From: an uncultured Collinsella sp.
Lineage (GTDB): Bacteria; Actinomycetota; Coriobacteriia; Coriobacteriales; Coriobacteriaceae
NCBI GenBank assembly: GCA_902474645.1
Contig: CABRWN010000131.1
Span: forward strand, 1 to 5,979
Direction: 5' to 3'
DNA length: 5,979 nucleotides
Positions within the stretch are counted from its first letter, which is position 1, and each line of letters opens with the position of its first letter. Of this stretch, positions 1-5,946 are shown piece after piece. The notes below the pieces were generated by a model. It was given only the letters and a program-made list of their open reading frames with translations. It was not told the origin of the DNA and searched no databases. A program made the translations under genes and the position numbers.

Positions 1-719
1 CCGCCGCCACATCCGAGGCGACCGTTTCGCGCTTCTGCCGCAAGCTTGGCTTTGGTAGCTTCCGCAGCTTTCAGTTTTCGCTGGCGAGGGATTTGGAAAG
101 CCAGCGCAACGAGGGCCTGACTGACGAGGTCTCGCTCGACAATATGGAGCAGAGCCTCAAGAACATCCTGGCTGCCAAGGTGAGCGAGCTTAATGCGACC
201 ATCGACGGAATCGACCACGATACGCTGGCGGCTGTTGTGCATGCCCTTAAGCATGCAGGGGTTATTGAGTTTGCAGCTGTGGGCAATACGAACGCGGTCG
301 CGCTCGATGCGACGTTTAAGTTTTCGCAGCTGGGCCTGCGCTGCATGGCGAGCACCATTAGCGAGACATCAATCGGCTTTGCGCTCACGTTGCGCCCGGG
401 TGACGTCATCGTGCTAATCTCAAACTCCGGCAAATCGCGCCGACTGAATCGCATGGCAAAAGCGGCTCGCGACTGCGGCGCAACCGTAGTCGTCATCAGC
501 AGCGACAGCAAATCCCCGCTCGCGCGTCTGGCAGACTACACCTTTAATACCGTCAACCACGAAGCGCTGCTGACGACGGGCGACTTTGCATTCTCTAAGA
601 TCAGCGCCACGATGATCATCGAAGTCATCTACAACTTCCTGCTGCCCGAGATTGAAGACGCGCGCGAGCATATCAGCTACTACGAGGAGCTCATCCAGCC
701 GGATAAGGTCGTTGAGTAA
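1..719 (+). CDS. MurR/RpiR-family transcriptional regulator (5' end outside window)
   Basis: This is the C-terminal 238 residues of a one-component regulator of the RpiR family, which binds DNA through an N-terminal helix-turn-helix and senses phosphosugars through a SIS domain. The reading frame is open from base 3. The first ~23 visible residues are the end of the HTH (SEATVSRFCRKLGFGSF), matching the family's typical recognition helix. A linker follows, then the SIS domain at about visible residues 75-185, with the AVGNTNAVA loop (92-100) and the phosphosugar-binding ISNSGKS loop (139-145). Family members are about 280 aa, so some 40-50 N-terminal residues are missing. A TTG at 93 could be taken as a start, but it would cut off the HTH, so I reject it. 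The gene ends with TAA at 717-719 and converges on recN. Its ligand and target cannot be told from this window, because the genes it probably regulates lie outside. Family call is firm; specificity is unknown. Confidence 0.93.
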   Translation, partial: AATSEATVSRFCRKLGFGSFRSFQFSLARDLESQRNEGLTDEVSLDNMEQSLKNILAAKVSELNATIDGIDHDTLAAVVHALKHAGVIEFAAVGNTNAVALDATFKFSQLGLRCMASTISETSIGFALTLRPGDVIVLISNSGKSRRLNRMAKAARDCGATVVVISSDSKSPLARLADYTFNTVNHEALLTTGDFAFSKISATMIIEVIYNFLLPEIEDAREHISYYEELIQPDKVVE

Positions 720-727
720 AACGCGTA

Positions 728-760
728 GTGGGACAAAAATTTCAGTCTATTTTGTCCCAT
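728..760. terminator. Convergent intergenic palindrome, possible bidirectional terminator
   Basis: Bases 729-738 (TGGGACAAAA) and 750-759 (TTTTGTCCCA) form a perfect 10-bp stem with an 11-nt loop; G728 and T760 could add a G-U pair. It sits between the stop of the RpiR-family gene (719) and the stop of recN (779), where a shared terminator is expected. It is not a textbook intrinsic terminator: the T-run lies inside the 3' arm of the stem instead of after it, on both strands. It could instead be a dispersed intergenic repeat. The structure is certain; its function is inferred from position. Confidence 0.55.
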
Positions 761-778
761 TAACACCGCTGATACGAC

Positions 779-2407
779 CTAGCCTCGCGCTTCTTCGAGC
801 ATCTGCTTTGCGTGGGCCAAGCTTGCCTCGGACTGATCGCCGCTCAACATGCGGGCGATCTCGGCGGTACGCACTTCGCCGGTCACCTCGTCCAAATGCG
901 TCTGGGGAACATCGCCCGGTTCCTTGCTGACGACATAATGCTTGTCGGCCATGACGGCGACCTGCGCCAAGTGGGTTACGACAATCACCTGATGCGTAGC
1001 GGCGAGATCTGCCAGCACACCCGCGAGCGCACGCGCCGTGGAGCCACCGACACCAGCATCGACCTCGTCAAACACCAGCGTATCAACACCGTCCGCGTTA
1101 CCGAGGACAACCTTGCTTGCCAGCATGACGCGGCTAAGCTCGCCGCCCGACGCAATTCGACGCAGGGGGCGCGGCGTTAAACCGGCACCGCTGCGGTATA
1201 GCAGCTCGTAGCTCGAAGGACCAACGGGCGTCCACTCAGCACGGGGAAGATCGCGCGACTCCCAGACGAGCTCGGCGCCGCCCATCTCCAGGCGAGCCAT
1301 CTGGCGGCCCACCTCGTGGCAGAAGCGCGGGGCCGCCGTATTACGAGCGCGCTTAAGCGCCTTGGCGGCAGCAAACAGTTCGCGCTCCGCCGCGCCAAGC
1401 GCTTCACACGCCTTTTTGATCTGTTCATCGCCATCATCGACTAGGGACAACAGCTCTTGCGAGCGATCGCGCATGGCAAAAACATCGTCCATGGTGGGAC
1501 CCCACTGACGCAACAGGCCCTTGAGGTCGGAATACCGCTCACGCATGCGAGCGAGCTCGCGCGGATCAAAGGCGACGCCATCGCGATAGGCACGAAGCTC
1601 GTTCGCGCAATCCTCAAGGGAGATACAGGCATCCGAAAGCGCGTCGGCAATGTCGCCCAGTTTACGATCGACGGAAGCCATACGGGAAAGCTCTGCCACG
1701 GCGCTGTTCACGGCATCGAGCGCTCCCCCTTCGGCGGCAAGCGATGCATGGGCATCGTTAGCCGTGGCAACCAGTACCTCAGCATGTTCGGAGCGCGGCA
1801 GCAGTTGCTCGAGTTCCTCATACTCACCCGGCTTGGGGTCGACCTCGCCGATGCGCTCGAGGGCAAAGCGCGCCTCCTCGACACGGCTCCCCTGCGCACG
1901 CGAGGCCTCTTCGACACGTCGAACCTCCTTAGCGGCCGCGCGCGAGGCTTTAAAGCAAGCACGGTAGTGCTCGAGCGCCTCGAGTGCAGGGCGCCCTGCC
2001 CAGGCATCGACCATGGCAACATGATGCGCCGGATCGAGCAGGCGCTGGTGCTCGTGCTGGCCGCAAAGATCCATCATCACGCCAACACGCTCCGAAAGTT
2101 CACGCACGCTGGCGATGCGCCCGTCAATCTTCACGCGACTGCGGCCCTCGGCAGAAAGGCTGCGCTGGACCGTAAAGCCTTCCGTGTCGTGCGGCCCGTC
2201 AAACAGGCGCGCCTCGACGCTCGCCAGCGCCTCGCCCTCGCGCACCGTCGACGAATCCGCGCGCTCGCCCAAAATAAGCTTGAGGGCCGAGAGCAGCGCA
2301 GTCTTGCCGGCGCCGGTCTCGCCGGTCAGGACAGTCAGGCCAGCACTCGGCACCAGCGTCGCCTCGCGAATGAGTGCAATGTTGGAAACCTGCAGCTCAT
2401 CGATCAT
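779..2407 (-). CDS. recN: DNA repair protein RecN (SMC-like ATPase)
   Basis: RecN is a cytosolic SMC-like ATPase that gathers at double-strand breaks and helps RecA-dependent recombination. The 542-aa product is close to the usual ~550 aa. An N-terminal ATPase half carries Walker A GETGAGKT (residues 29-36) and the GQHEHQ motif (116-121). A long charged helical middle (about 140-360) fits the short RecN coiled coil. The C-terminal half has the ABC signature SGGELSR (420-426), Walker B DTLVFDE (442-448) and the switch histidine in VVTHLAQV (H479). All catalytic motifs are intact. ATG at 2405-2407 is preceded by GGAG (complement of 2414-2417) at 6-nt spacing. The start lies 11 nt inside the 3' end of nadK, which suggests translational coupling. 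It is the last gene of the minus-strand cluster and ends with TAG, facing the palindrome at 729-759. No SOS box can be sought as a dedicated promoter here, because no gap precedes the gene. Confidence 0.97.
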   Translation of the reverse strand: MIDELQVSNIALIREATLVPSAGLTVLTGETGAGKTALLSALKLILGERADSSTVREGEALASVEARLFDGPHDTEGFTVQRSLSAEGRSRVKIDGRIASVRELSERVGVMMDLCGQHEHQRLLDPAHHVAMVDAWAGRPALEALEHYRACFKASRAAAKEVRRVEEASRAQGSRVEEARFALERIGEVDPKPGEYEELEQLLPRSEHAEVLVATANDAHASLAAEGGALDAVNSAVAELSRMASVDRKLGDIADALSDACISLEDCANELRAYRDGVAFDPRELARMRERYSDLKGLLRQWGPTMDDVFAMRDRSQELLSLVDDGDEQIKKACEALGAAERELFAAAKALKRARNTAAPRFCHEVGRQMARLEMGGAELVWESRDLPRAEWTPVGPSSYELLYRSGAGLTPRPLRRIASGGELSRVMLASKVVLGNADGVDTLVFDEVDAGVGGSTARALAGVLADLAATHQVIVVTHLAQVAVMADKHYVVSKEPGDVPQTHLDEVTGEVRTAEIARMLSGDQSEASLAHAKQMLEEARG

Positions 2408-3257
2408 GACGGACTCCGTAGAATACGCGACTCACCGAGTTATAGAAGCTCTCGGGGCCGTAATCGAGCAGCAGCACATCTCCGGGCCCGCGGCGCACCG
2501 CCACGCTCTCAACGGTGCCATCGCAGGTAATAAACTGTCCATCGATAGCGATCGCCGGAACGCTCGGGCGATCATCGGACATAAAGATTTCGACAACATC
2601 ACTCGGCGAAGTCAAGAAGGCACGGGCCTGAATGGTGTGCGGCGCAATGGGTACGCAGACCATGCCCGTATAGTCGGGGCTTACGATGGGGCCACCGGCA
2701 CTGAGTGCGTAACCCGTAGAACCAGTCGCCGTGGACACGACCACGCCGTCGCCACGCAGTCGATCGATATGGTGGCCCGACACCGTGATGTCGAACTCAA
2801 CCATATCGGACAGCGGACCGCGGGTAAGCGCCATGTCGTTGAGGGCGAAGGTGCGCACGACATCCTTCGTACCGTCTTCGCGCACGGACACGATATCCGC
2901 AGCGATGGTGGCGCGACGGCTCACGTGCAGCTCGCCGGAAAGGGCATCGCTCACGACCTTAAGAATGTCGCGCTCCTCGGGACTCGCAGCAGTTAAAAAG
3001 CCCAGGTGACCATAGGAAAGACCGAGGATAGGAATCTCGCGATGGTTGAGGATGCGGGCAGCGCGCAGCAGCGTGCCGTCGCCGCCGAGCGTAATGACCA
3101 GATCGGAGCCGTCAATATCAGGCGTGCTCTGAATCTTCGATCGCTGGTCGGCAGCCCATGCGACCTCATAGCCCTGGCGCGTCAGCCAAAGCTCGAGCAT
3201 CAGGCCGCTCTCGACCGCCTCTTGCTTGTAGTAATTGGGAACCAGAAAGACCTTCAT
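2397..3257 (-). CDS. nadK: NAD kinase
   Basis: NAD kinase phosphorylates NAD+ at the 2'-OH of its adenosine ribose to make NADP+, using ATP or polyphosphate. The 286-aa product has all family landmarks: GGDGT (residues 58-62, with the catalytic Asp), the short NE/D motif as ALND (138-141), and the long glycine-rich GDGVVVSTATGSTGYALSAGGP segment starting at residue 169. Two positions differ from the commonest family sequence: GLSYGHLGF where GVNxGxLGF is usual (Ser for Asn), and STATGSTGY where STPTGSTAY is usual. Neither removes a known catalytic residue. ATG at 3255-3257 overlaps the TGA of tlyA as ATGA, and the 3' end overlaps recN by 11 nt. Both overlaps suggest translational coupling in one transcript. 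The order tlyA-nadK-recN is widespread in clostridia and actinobacteria. The assignment is secure. Confidence 0.97.
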   Translation of the reverse strand: MKVFLVPNYYKQEAVESGLMLELWLTRQGYEVAWAADQRSKIQSTPDIDGSDLVITLGGDGTLLRAARILNHREIPILGLSYGHLGFLTAASPEERDILKVVSDALSGELHVSRRATIAADIVSVREDGTKDVVRTFALNDMALTRGPLSDMVEFDITVSGHHIDRLRGDGVVVSTATGSTGYALSAGGPIVSPDYTGMVCVPIAPHTIQARAFLTSPSDVVEIFMSDDRPSVPAIAIDGQFITCDGTVESVAVRRGPGDVLLLDYGPESFYNSVSRVFYGVRHDR

Positions 3258-4057
3258 AGCGTTGCAGCTTTCTCGCTCAAAACCGATACCTGGGATTGCA
3301 GCTCATCGTCGGTACGTTCACCGGGGGCAAATCTCGTGCCGTACAGGAAATACTCAACGTTTCCCTTGGCACCATGAATGGGCGACACGCACACATCGAC
3401 CGGGAACAGGCCCTTGGCAGCAAAGAGTTCAACCGCCGCCACGAGTGTATCGCGGCGCACGACGGGATCGGTCACAATGCCGCCCTCGCCCACCAGCGCC
3501 GCCGGAGCTTCAAACTGCGGCTTTACGAGCGTGCAGAATGCACCCGTAGGCGCCAGGCACGCCAGTACCGCATCGATAATATTCGCGATGCTGGTAAACG
3601 AGACATCACACACAGCCAGGTCGATGGCGCCGGCATAGCCAAGCTCAGGCAGCTGCGTCACGTTTGTACGCTCATGCAGCGTCACGCGATCGTCCTGACG
3701 CAACGACCAATCGAACTGGGCGCGACCCACGTCCACCGAGACAACGGCCGCAGCTCCGCGCTTGAGCAGGCAATCGGTAAAGCCGCCGGTAGAGCAGCCC
3801 ACATCAAGACAGGCAAGGCCCGTCGGATTGATGCCAAACGCATCGAGCGCGCCTTCGAGCTTAAGACCGCCGCGGCCAACATAGGGAATGCGCCCCTTCA
3901 CGTGCAGCGGCAGGCCCGGGGTCACCTTAAGGCCCGGCGAAGTCAAGCGCTCACCGCCACTCGAGACCAAGCCGGCCATAAGAGTGCGAAGGGCATCCGC
4001 GCGATCGGCGCAGATGCCCTGTGAAATCAGTTCGTCATCAAGACGCACGCGTTTCAT
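3254..4057 (-). CDS. tlyA: TlyA-family rRNA 2'-O-methyltransferase
   Basis: TlyA family enzymes use S-adenosylmethionine to methylate ribose 2'-OH groups of rRNA (in mycobacteria C1409 of 16S and C1920 of 23S); older annotations call them hemolysin A. From the ATG at 4057 the protein has 267 aa. An N-terminal S4 RNA-binding domain (about 3-55, RLDDELISQG) leads through the YVGRGGLKLE linker to an FtsJ-like Rossmann fold with the SAM loop DVGCSTGGF (85-93). K66, D151, K179 and E235 have the same spacing (85, 28, 56) as the mycobacterial TlyA K69-D154-K182-E238 tetrad, so the enzyme should be active. Starts at TTG 4069 and ATG 4066 are also possible. I chose 4057 because MKRVRLD fits the family N-terminus. 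None of the three has a good Shine-Dalgarno. The gene follows xseB after about 35 nt and overlaps nadK by 4 nt. If active, it could also influence capreomycin sensitivity, as known for mycobacterial TlyA. Confidence 0.95.
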   Translation of the reverse strand: MKRVRLDDELISQGICADRADALRTLMAGLVSSGGERLTSPGLKVTPGLPLHVKGRIPYVGRGGLKLEGALDAFGINPTGLACLDVGCSTGGFTDCLLKRGAAAVVSVDVGRAQFDWSLRQDDRVTLHERTNVTQLPELGYAGAIDLAVCDVSFTSIANIIDAVLACLAPTGAFCTLVKPQFEAPAALVGEGGIVTDPVVRRDTLVAAVELFAAKGLFPVDVCVSPIHGAKGNVEYFLYGTRFAPGERTDDELQSQVSVLSEKAATL

Positions 4058-4084
4058 GAATGCCATCAACCATTCGTATCCGGA

Positions 4085-4122
4085 GATGCGGCCTAGCTAT
4101 CCTGGGATTCGTTTGCCGCATC
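4085..4122 (-). repeat. Inverted repeat at the xseB/tlyA junction
   Basis: GATGCGGC at 4085-4092 and its exact reverse complement GCCGCATC at 4115-4122 enclose 22 nt that include the xseB stop codon. In the mRNA this gives an 8-bp GC-rich stem (9 bp with a G-U closing pair) just upstream of tlyA. It could be a processing site, a weak attenuator, or chance. The arms are certain; any role is speculative. Confidence 0.4.
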
Positions 4123-4332
4123 CTCATCGTATTCCTGCTCGAGCTTGTCGGCCTCACGCGGCGTCAACTCAAACTTGTCGACCATATCGACCGCGCGGGA
4201 CCCCAGCTCAATCGCTTCGTCAAACAAATCGAGCGAACGCTCCAAGGAGGTATCCTTGGAGCGAACGGTAGCGATGATCTGATCTAGACGGTCCGAGATC
4301 TCATCAAAGTTACGGACAGAACCCTCTGGCAT
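4093..4332 (-). CDS. xseB: Exodeoxyribonuclease VII small subunit
   Basis: XseB is the small helical subunit that binds several copies per XseA catalytic subunit to form exonuclease VII, which degrades single-stranded DNA from either end. The 79-aa product matches the family's usual ~70-80 aa. The core at about residues 9-53 shows the family pattern FDEIxxRLDxIIxxVRxxxxSLERSLDLFDEAIELG, a two-helix coiled hairpin. The last ~25 residues are acidic and probably disordered. ATG at 4330-4332 has a strong GAGGAG (complement of 4338-4343) at 5-nt spacing, placed over the end of nusB; only 2 nt separate the two genes. The odd point is that xseA, which normally lies immediately upstream of xseB, is absent: nusB takes that place. 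XseB has no nuclease activity alone, so XseA must be elsewhere in the genome or the gene is a remnant. The coding sequence also holds a perfect 11-bp hairpin (4238-4263). Confidence 0.9.
   Translation of the reverse strand: MPEGSVRNFDEISDRLDQIIATVRSKDTSLERSLDLFDEAIELGSRAVDMVDKFELTPREADKLEQEYDEDAANESQDS
4231..4267 (-). repeat. Perfect 11-bp hairpin with flanking direct repeats inside xseB
   Basis: On the + strand 4238-4248 (CGCTCCAAGGA) is the exact reverse complement of 4253-4263 (TCCTTGGAGCG), with a 4-nt loop at 4249-4252. GAGCGAACG also occurs as a direct repeat at 4231-4239 and 4259-4267, overlapping the stem arms and read in two different frames of xseB. In the xseB mRNA the loop and 3' arm contain ACCTCCTT, identical to the anti-Shine-Dalgarno core at the 3' end of 16S rRNA. 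It lies wholly within codons for the conserved part of XseB, so part of it is constrained by protein sequence. Confidence 0.6.
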
Positions 4333-4334
4333 GA

Positions 4335-4919
4335 CTACTCCTCGACGGAGTCGATGTCAGCCTCGGCGGCGTCCGCATCCTCGGCCAGCACGCCAGCCTC
4401 AGCCTGAGCAACCGCAACCTTTGCGGCAGCCTCGGCAGCCTGGGCCTCCTCGCGAGCGCGATCTTCGGCCAGCAGCTCCTGGTACAGGTCCTCGCCCGGC
4501 AGCTCCTCGCTGCGAGCGATCTTACCCAGCACGCCGTTGACGAACGACGCGGACTGGTCGGTGCCATAGGCCTTGGCAAGCTCGACGGCCTCGTTGATCA
4601 CGATGGCGTCCGAGACCTCCTCGTCGGTGAGGAAACGCATCTCGTAAACGGCGATACGCAGCAGGTTGCGGTCGGCGCCGGGCATGCGCATAAGATCCCA
4701 GTTCTTGGCAACAGAGCGCAGAGCACAGTCGATGCGGTCGATATGCTCATAGGCACCGCGGCACAGCTCCAGCGCATAGGGGTCGAGGGGACCCTTCGAA
4801 ATCAGGAAATCACCCTCGAGGACGCGCTCGAGCGGGCTGTCCGTGGCCTCGGCCTGGAACAGCAGCTGCAGCGCCTGACTGCGGGCAAGCGTACGCCCGC
4901 GATAAACCTTAAGGCTCAA
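4335..4919 (-). CDS. nusB: Transcription antitermination factor NusB with acidic C-terminal tail
   Basis: NusB pairs with NusE (ribosomal protein S10) on boxA RNA and allows RNA polymerase to read through terminators in rRNA operons. Residues about 9-137 form the all-helical NusB domain: TLARSQALQLLFQAE near the start, WDLMRMPGADRNLLRIAVYEM in the middle, and INEAVELAK (118-126) and FVNGVLGKI (136-144) at the end. The family is usually ~130-150 aa; this one has 194. The extra ~50 residues after KIARSEEL are rich in Ala, Glu and Asp with no Cys, Trp or Gly-rich motif, probably a helical or disordered acidic tail. The start is a TTG at 4917-4919, chosen because AAGGAG (complement of 4926-4931) lies 6 nt upstream and because RGRTLARSQ must be included. 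It starts 3 nt after the Asp23-family gene and ends 2 nt before xseB. Confidence 0.95.
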   Translation of the reverse strand: MSLKVYRGRTLARSQALQLLFQAEATDSPLERVLEGDFLISKGPLDPYALELCRGAYEHIDRIDCALRSVAKNWDLMRMPGADRNLLRIAVYEMRFLTDEEVSDAIVINEAVELAKAYGTDQSASFVNGVLGKIARSEELPGEDLYQELLAEDRAREEAQAAEAAAKVAVAQAEAGVLAEDADAAEADIDSVEE

Positions 4920-4922
4920 AGG

Positions 4923-5285
4923 TTACTCCTTGGGGAAAACGAGGCCGTCGATGCAAACGTCAACACGCTCAACCTCGACGCCCACCTGGGCATCGATGGC
5001 GGCGACCACGGCGGCGCGAACGGCCTCGGCGAGTTTCTTGAACGGATAGCCAAAGAACACCACGACACGCACGGTGAGTGCGAGCTTGTCGCCGACGACC
5101 TCGGCCTCGACCGCCGGCTCGGAAGCCGGGGCCTTGGACGAGAGCATCATGGAGACAAGGTTGGTGGCAAGGTCCTTGACGCCAACGGAGGCGATGCCCT
5201 CGACATCGGACACGGCGCGCGAGACGATGGCGGTCAGAACATCGGGCGAAATGCCGATGCCGTCAATCTTGATTTCCTGGGGCAT
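4923..5285 (-). CDS. Asp23/Gls24 family envelope stress response protein
   Basis: This 120-aa protein belongs to the Asp23/Gls24 (DUF322) family. The N-terminal part GISPDVLTAIVSRAVSDVEGIASV (11-34) matches the family's opening, which is followed by a variable Ala/Pro/Glu stretch (about 50-62). The second half has the family's alternating strand and helix pattern: LALTVRVVVFFGYPFKKLAEAVRAAV and then VEVERVDVCIDGLVF at the end. There is no signal peptide or membrane segment, so it is cytosolic and may be tethered by a partner, as Asp23 is by AmaP in Staphylococcus. Its place between efp and nusB equals that of B. subtilis yqhY, whose product is linked to control of acetyl-CoA carboxylase; here no accB or accC is adjacent. 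ATG at 5283-5285 has a strong AGGAGG (complement of 5290-5295) at 4-nt spacing. It begins 24 nt after efp and ends 3 nt before nusB. The family is clear; the precise function is not. Confidence 0.92.
   Translation of the reverse strand: MPQEIKIDGIGISPDVLTAIVSRAVSDVEGIASVGVKDLATNLVSMMLSSKAPASEPAVEAEVVGDKLALTVRVVVFFGYPFKKLAEAVRAAVVAAIDAQVGVEVERVDVCIDGLVFPKE
4926..4931 (-). promoter_or_regulatory. Ribosome binding site that fixes the TTG start of nusB
   Basis: The complement reads AAGGAG, 6 nt before TTG at 4919. It overlaps the last codons of the Asp23-family gene. No ATG or GTG in frame is closer to the conserved NusB N-terminus, so this site supports a TTG start. Confidence 0.75.
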
Positions 5286-5309
5286 GAGTCCTCCTAGAAG
5301 ATTTGGTTG

Positions 5310-5873
5310 CTAGACGCGGGAGACGAACTTGCCGTCGCGGGTGTCAACCTTGATGACCTCACCCTCGTTGAGGTACATGGGGACCTGGATGACAGCACCG
5401 GTGTCGATCGTGGCCGGCTTGGTGGAACCCTGGACGGTGTCGCCCTTAAAGCCCGGGTCGGTCTGGACAATGGTGGTCTCGATGAACATCGGCGGGGTCA
5501 CGCCCATGAGCTCATCGTCGGCGAAGAGCAGCTGGCAGATGTCGTTCTCGCGCAGCCACTTGGAGTTCTCGCCCACCATGTCCTCGGGAACGGGAACCTG
5601 CTCATAGGACTCGTTGTCCATGAAGATGTAGTCGGTGCCATCGTTGTAGAGGTACTGGAACTCACGGGTGGTGAGCATGACGCTCTCGAACTTGGTGCCG
5701 GCGTTGCAAGTGTTCTCGACGACGCGGCCGCTCTTGATGTCGCGGGTCTTGTAGCGCACAAACGCGCCACCCTTGCCCGGCTTGACATGCTGGAACTCGA
5801 CGATGGTGTAGACCTTGTCCTTAATGCGGAGACCGAGGCCGTTCTTGAAGTCGGCGGTAGAAATGGTAGGCAT
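5310..5873 (-). CDS. efp: Elongation factor P
   Basis: EF-P binds ribosomes stalled on consecutive prolines, between the P and E sites, and promotes peptide bond formation. The 187-aa product has the standard three-domain length: a KOW-like domain (about 1-63), a central OB domain (about 66-122) and a C-terminal OB domain (about 130-185) that ends with the conserved VDTRDGKFVSRV. The tip loop that reaches the peptidyl-tRNA is KPGKGGAF (31-38), with Lys34 as the residue that is modified in some bacteria. No epmA, epmB or ymfI homologue is in the window. ATG at 5871-5873 is preceded by AAAGG (complement of 5879-5883) at 5-nt spacing. A TTG 33 nt upstream (5906) would add 11 residues not found in the family, so I reject it. 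It is the first gene of the cluster, with a TATAAT element upstream at 5931-5936. Confidence 0.98.
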   Translation of the reverse strand: MPTISTADFKNGLGLRIKDKVYTIVEFQHVKPGKGGAFVRYKTRDIKSGRVVENTCNAGTKFESVMLTTREFQYLYNDGTDYIFMDNESYEQVPVPEDMVGENSKWLRENDICQLLFADDELMGVTPPMFIETTIVQTDPGFKGDTVQGSTKPATIDTGAVIQVPMYLNEGEVIKVDTRDGKFVSRV

Positions 5874-5896
5874 AGCGACCTTTCTTGTTATGGGCA

Positions 5897-5912
5897 GAAC
5901 GCACAAGCGTCC
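5897..5912 (-). other. Small hairpin in the efp 5' leader
   Basis: In the minus-strand transcript GGACGC and GCGTTC pair over 6 positions (one G-U) around a TTGT loop. It lies between the predicted transcription start (about 5924) and the efp ribosome binding site. There is no T-run after it, so it is not a terminator. It may be a minor mRNA 5' structure or chance. Confidence 0.25.
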
Positions 5913-5930
5913 AAATTACATACGACCGAA

Positions 5931-5936
5931 ATTATA
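5931..5936 (-). promoter_or_regulatory. Probable -10 element of the efp operon promoter
   Basis: The complement of 5931-5936 is a perfect TATAAT in an AT-rich stretch. Transcription would begin near 5924 and give a leader of about 50 nt before the efp ATG. At the expected -35 distance (16-18 nt, about 5952-5959) I see no TTGACA-like hexamer; that place is taken by a GC-rich inverted repeat. It is the only convincing promoter in the window and could serve all seven genes. Confidence 0.6.
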
Positions 5937-5946
5937 CACTTGAAGA

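Noticed and set aside
93..719. TTG at 93 as the true start of the RpiR-family gene
   Set aside because: The frame is open upstream to the window edge and those codons encode the recognition part of the HTH, so the gene starts outside the window.
1457..2530. A 357-codon open frame on the + strand opposite recN and the end of nadK
   Set aside because: It is a shadow of GC-rich codon use in recN. Its translation is rich in Arg, His and Ala with no domain pattern, and both ends overlap clear genes on the other strand.
3296..4024. A 242-codon open frame on the + strand opposite tlyA
   Set aside because: tlyA has its full catalytic tetrad on the minus strand; the antisense product is basic and low in complexity.
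4274..4304. Clustered GATC-like words (gatgatctgatctag ... gagatctcatc) in xseB
   Set aside because: Short, imperfect and within conserved codons; no regular spacing to suggest a binding array or origin.
4743..5297. A 184-codon open frame on the + strand opposite nusB and the Asp23-family gene
   Set aside because: It mirrors two well-supported minus-strand genes and spans their junction; no recognisable domain.
5874..5906. Longer EF-P from a TTG at 5906
   Set aside because: It would add 11 residues not seen in the family, and the ATG at 5873 has its own ribosome binding site and gives the standard MPTIS-like start.
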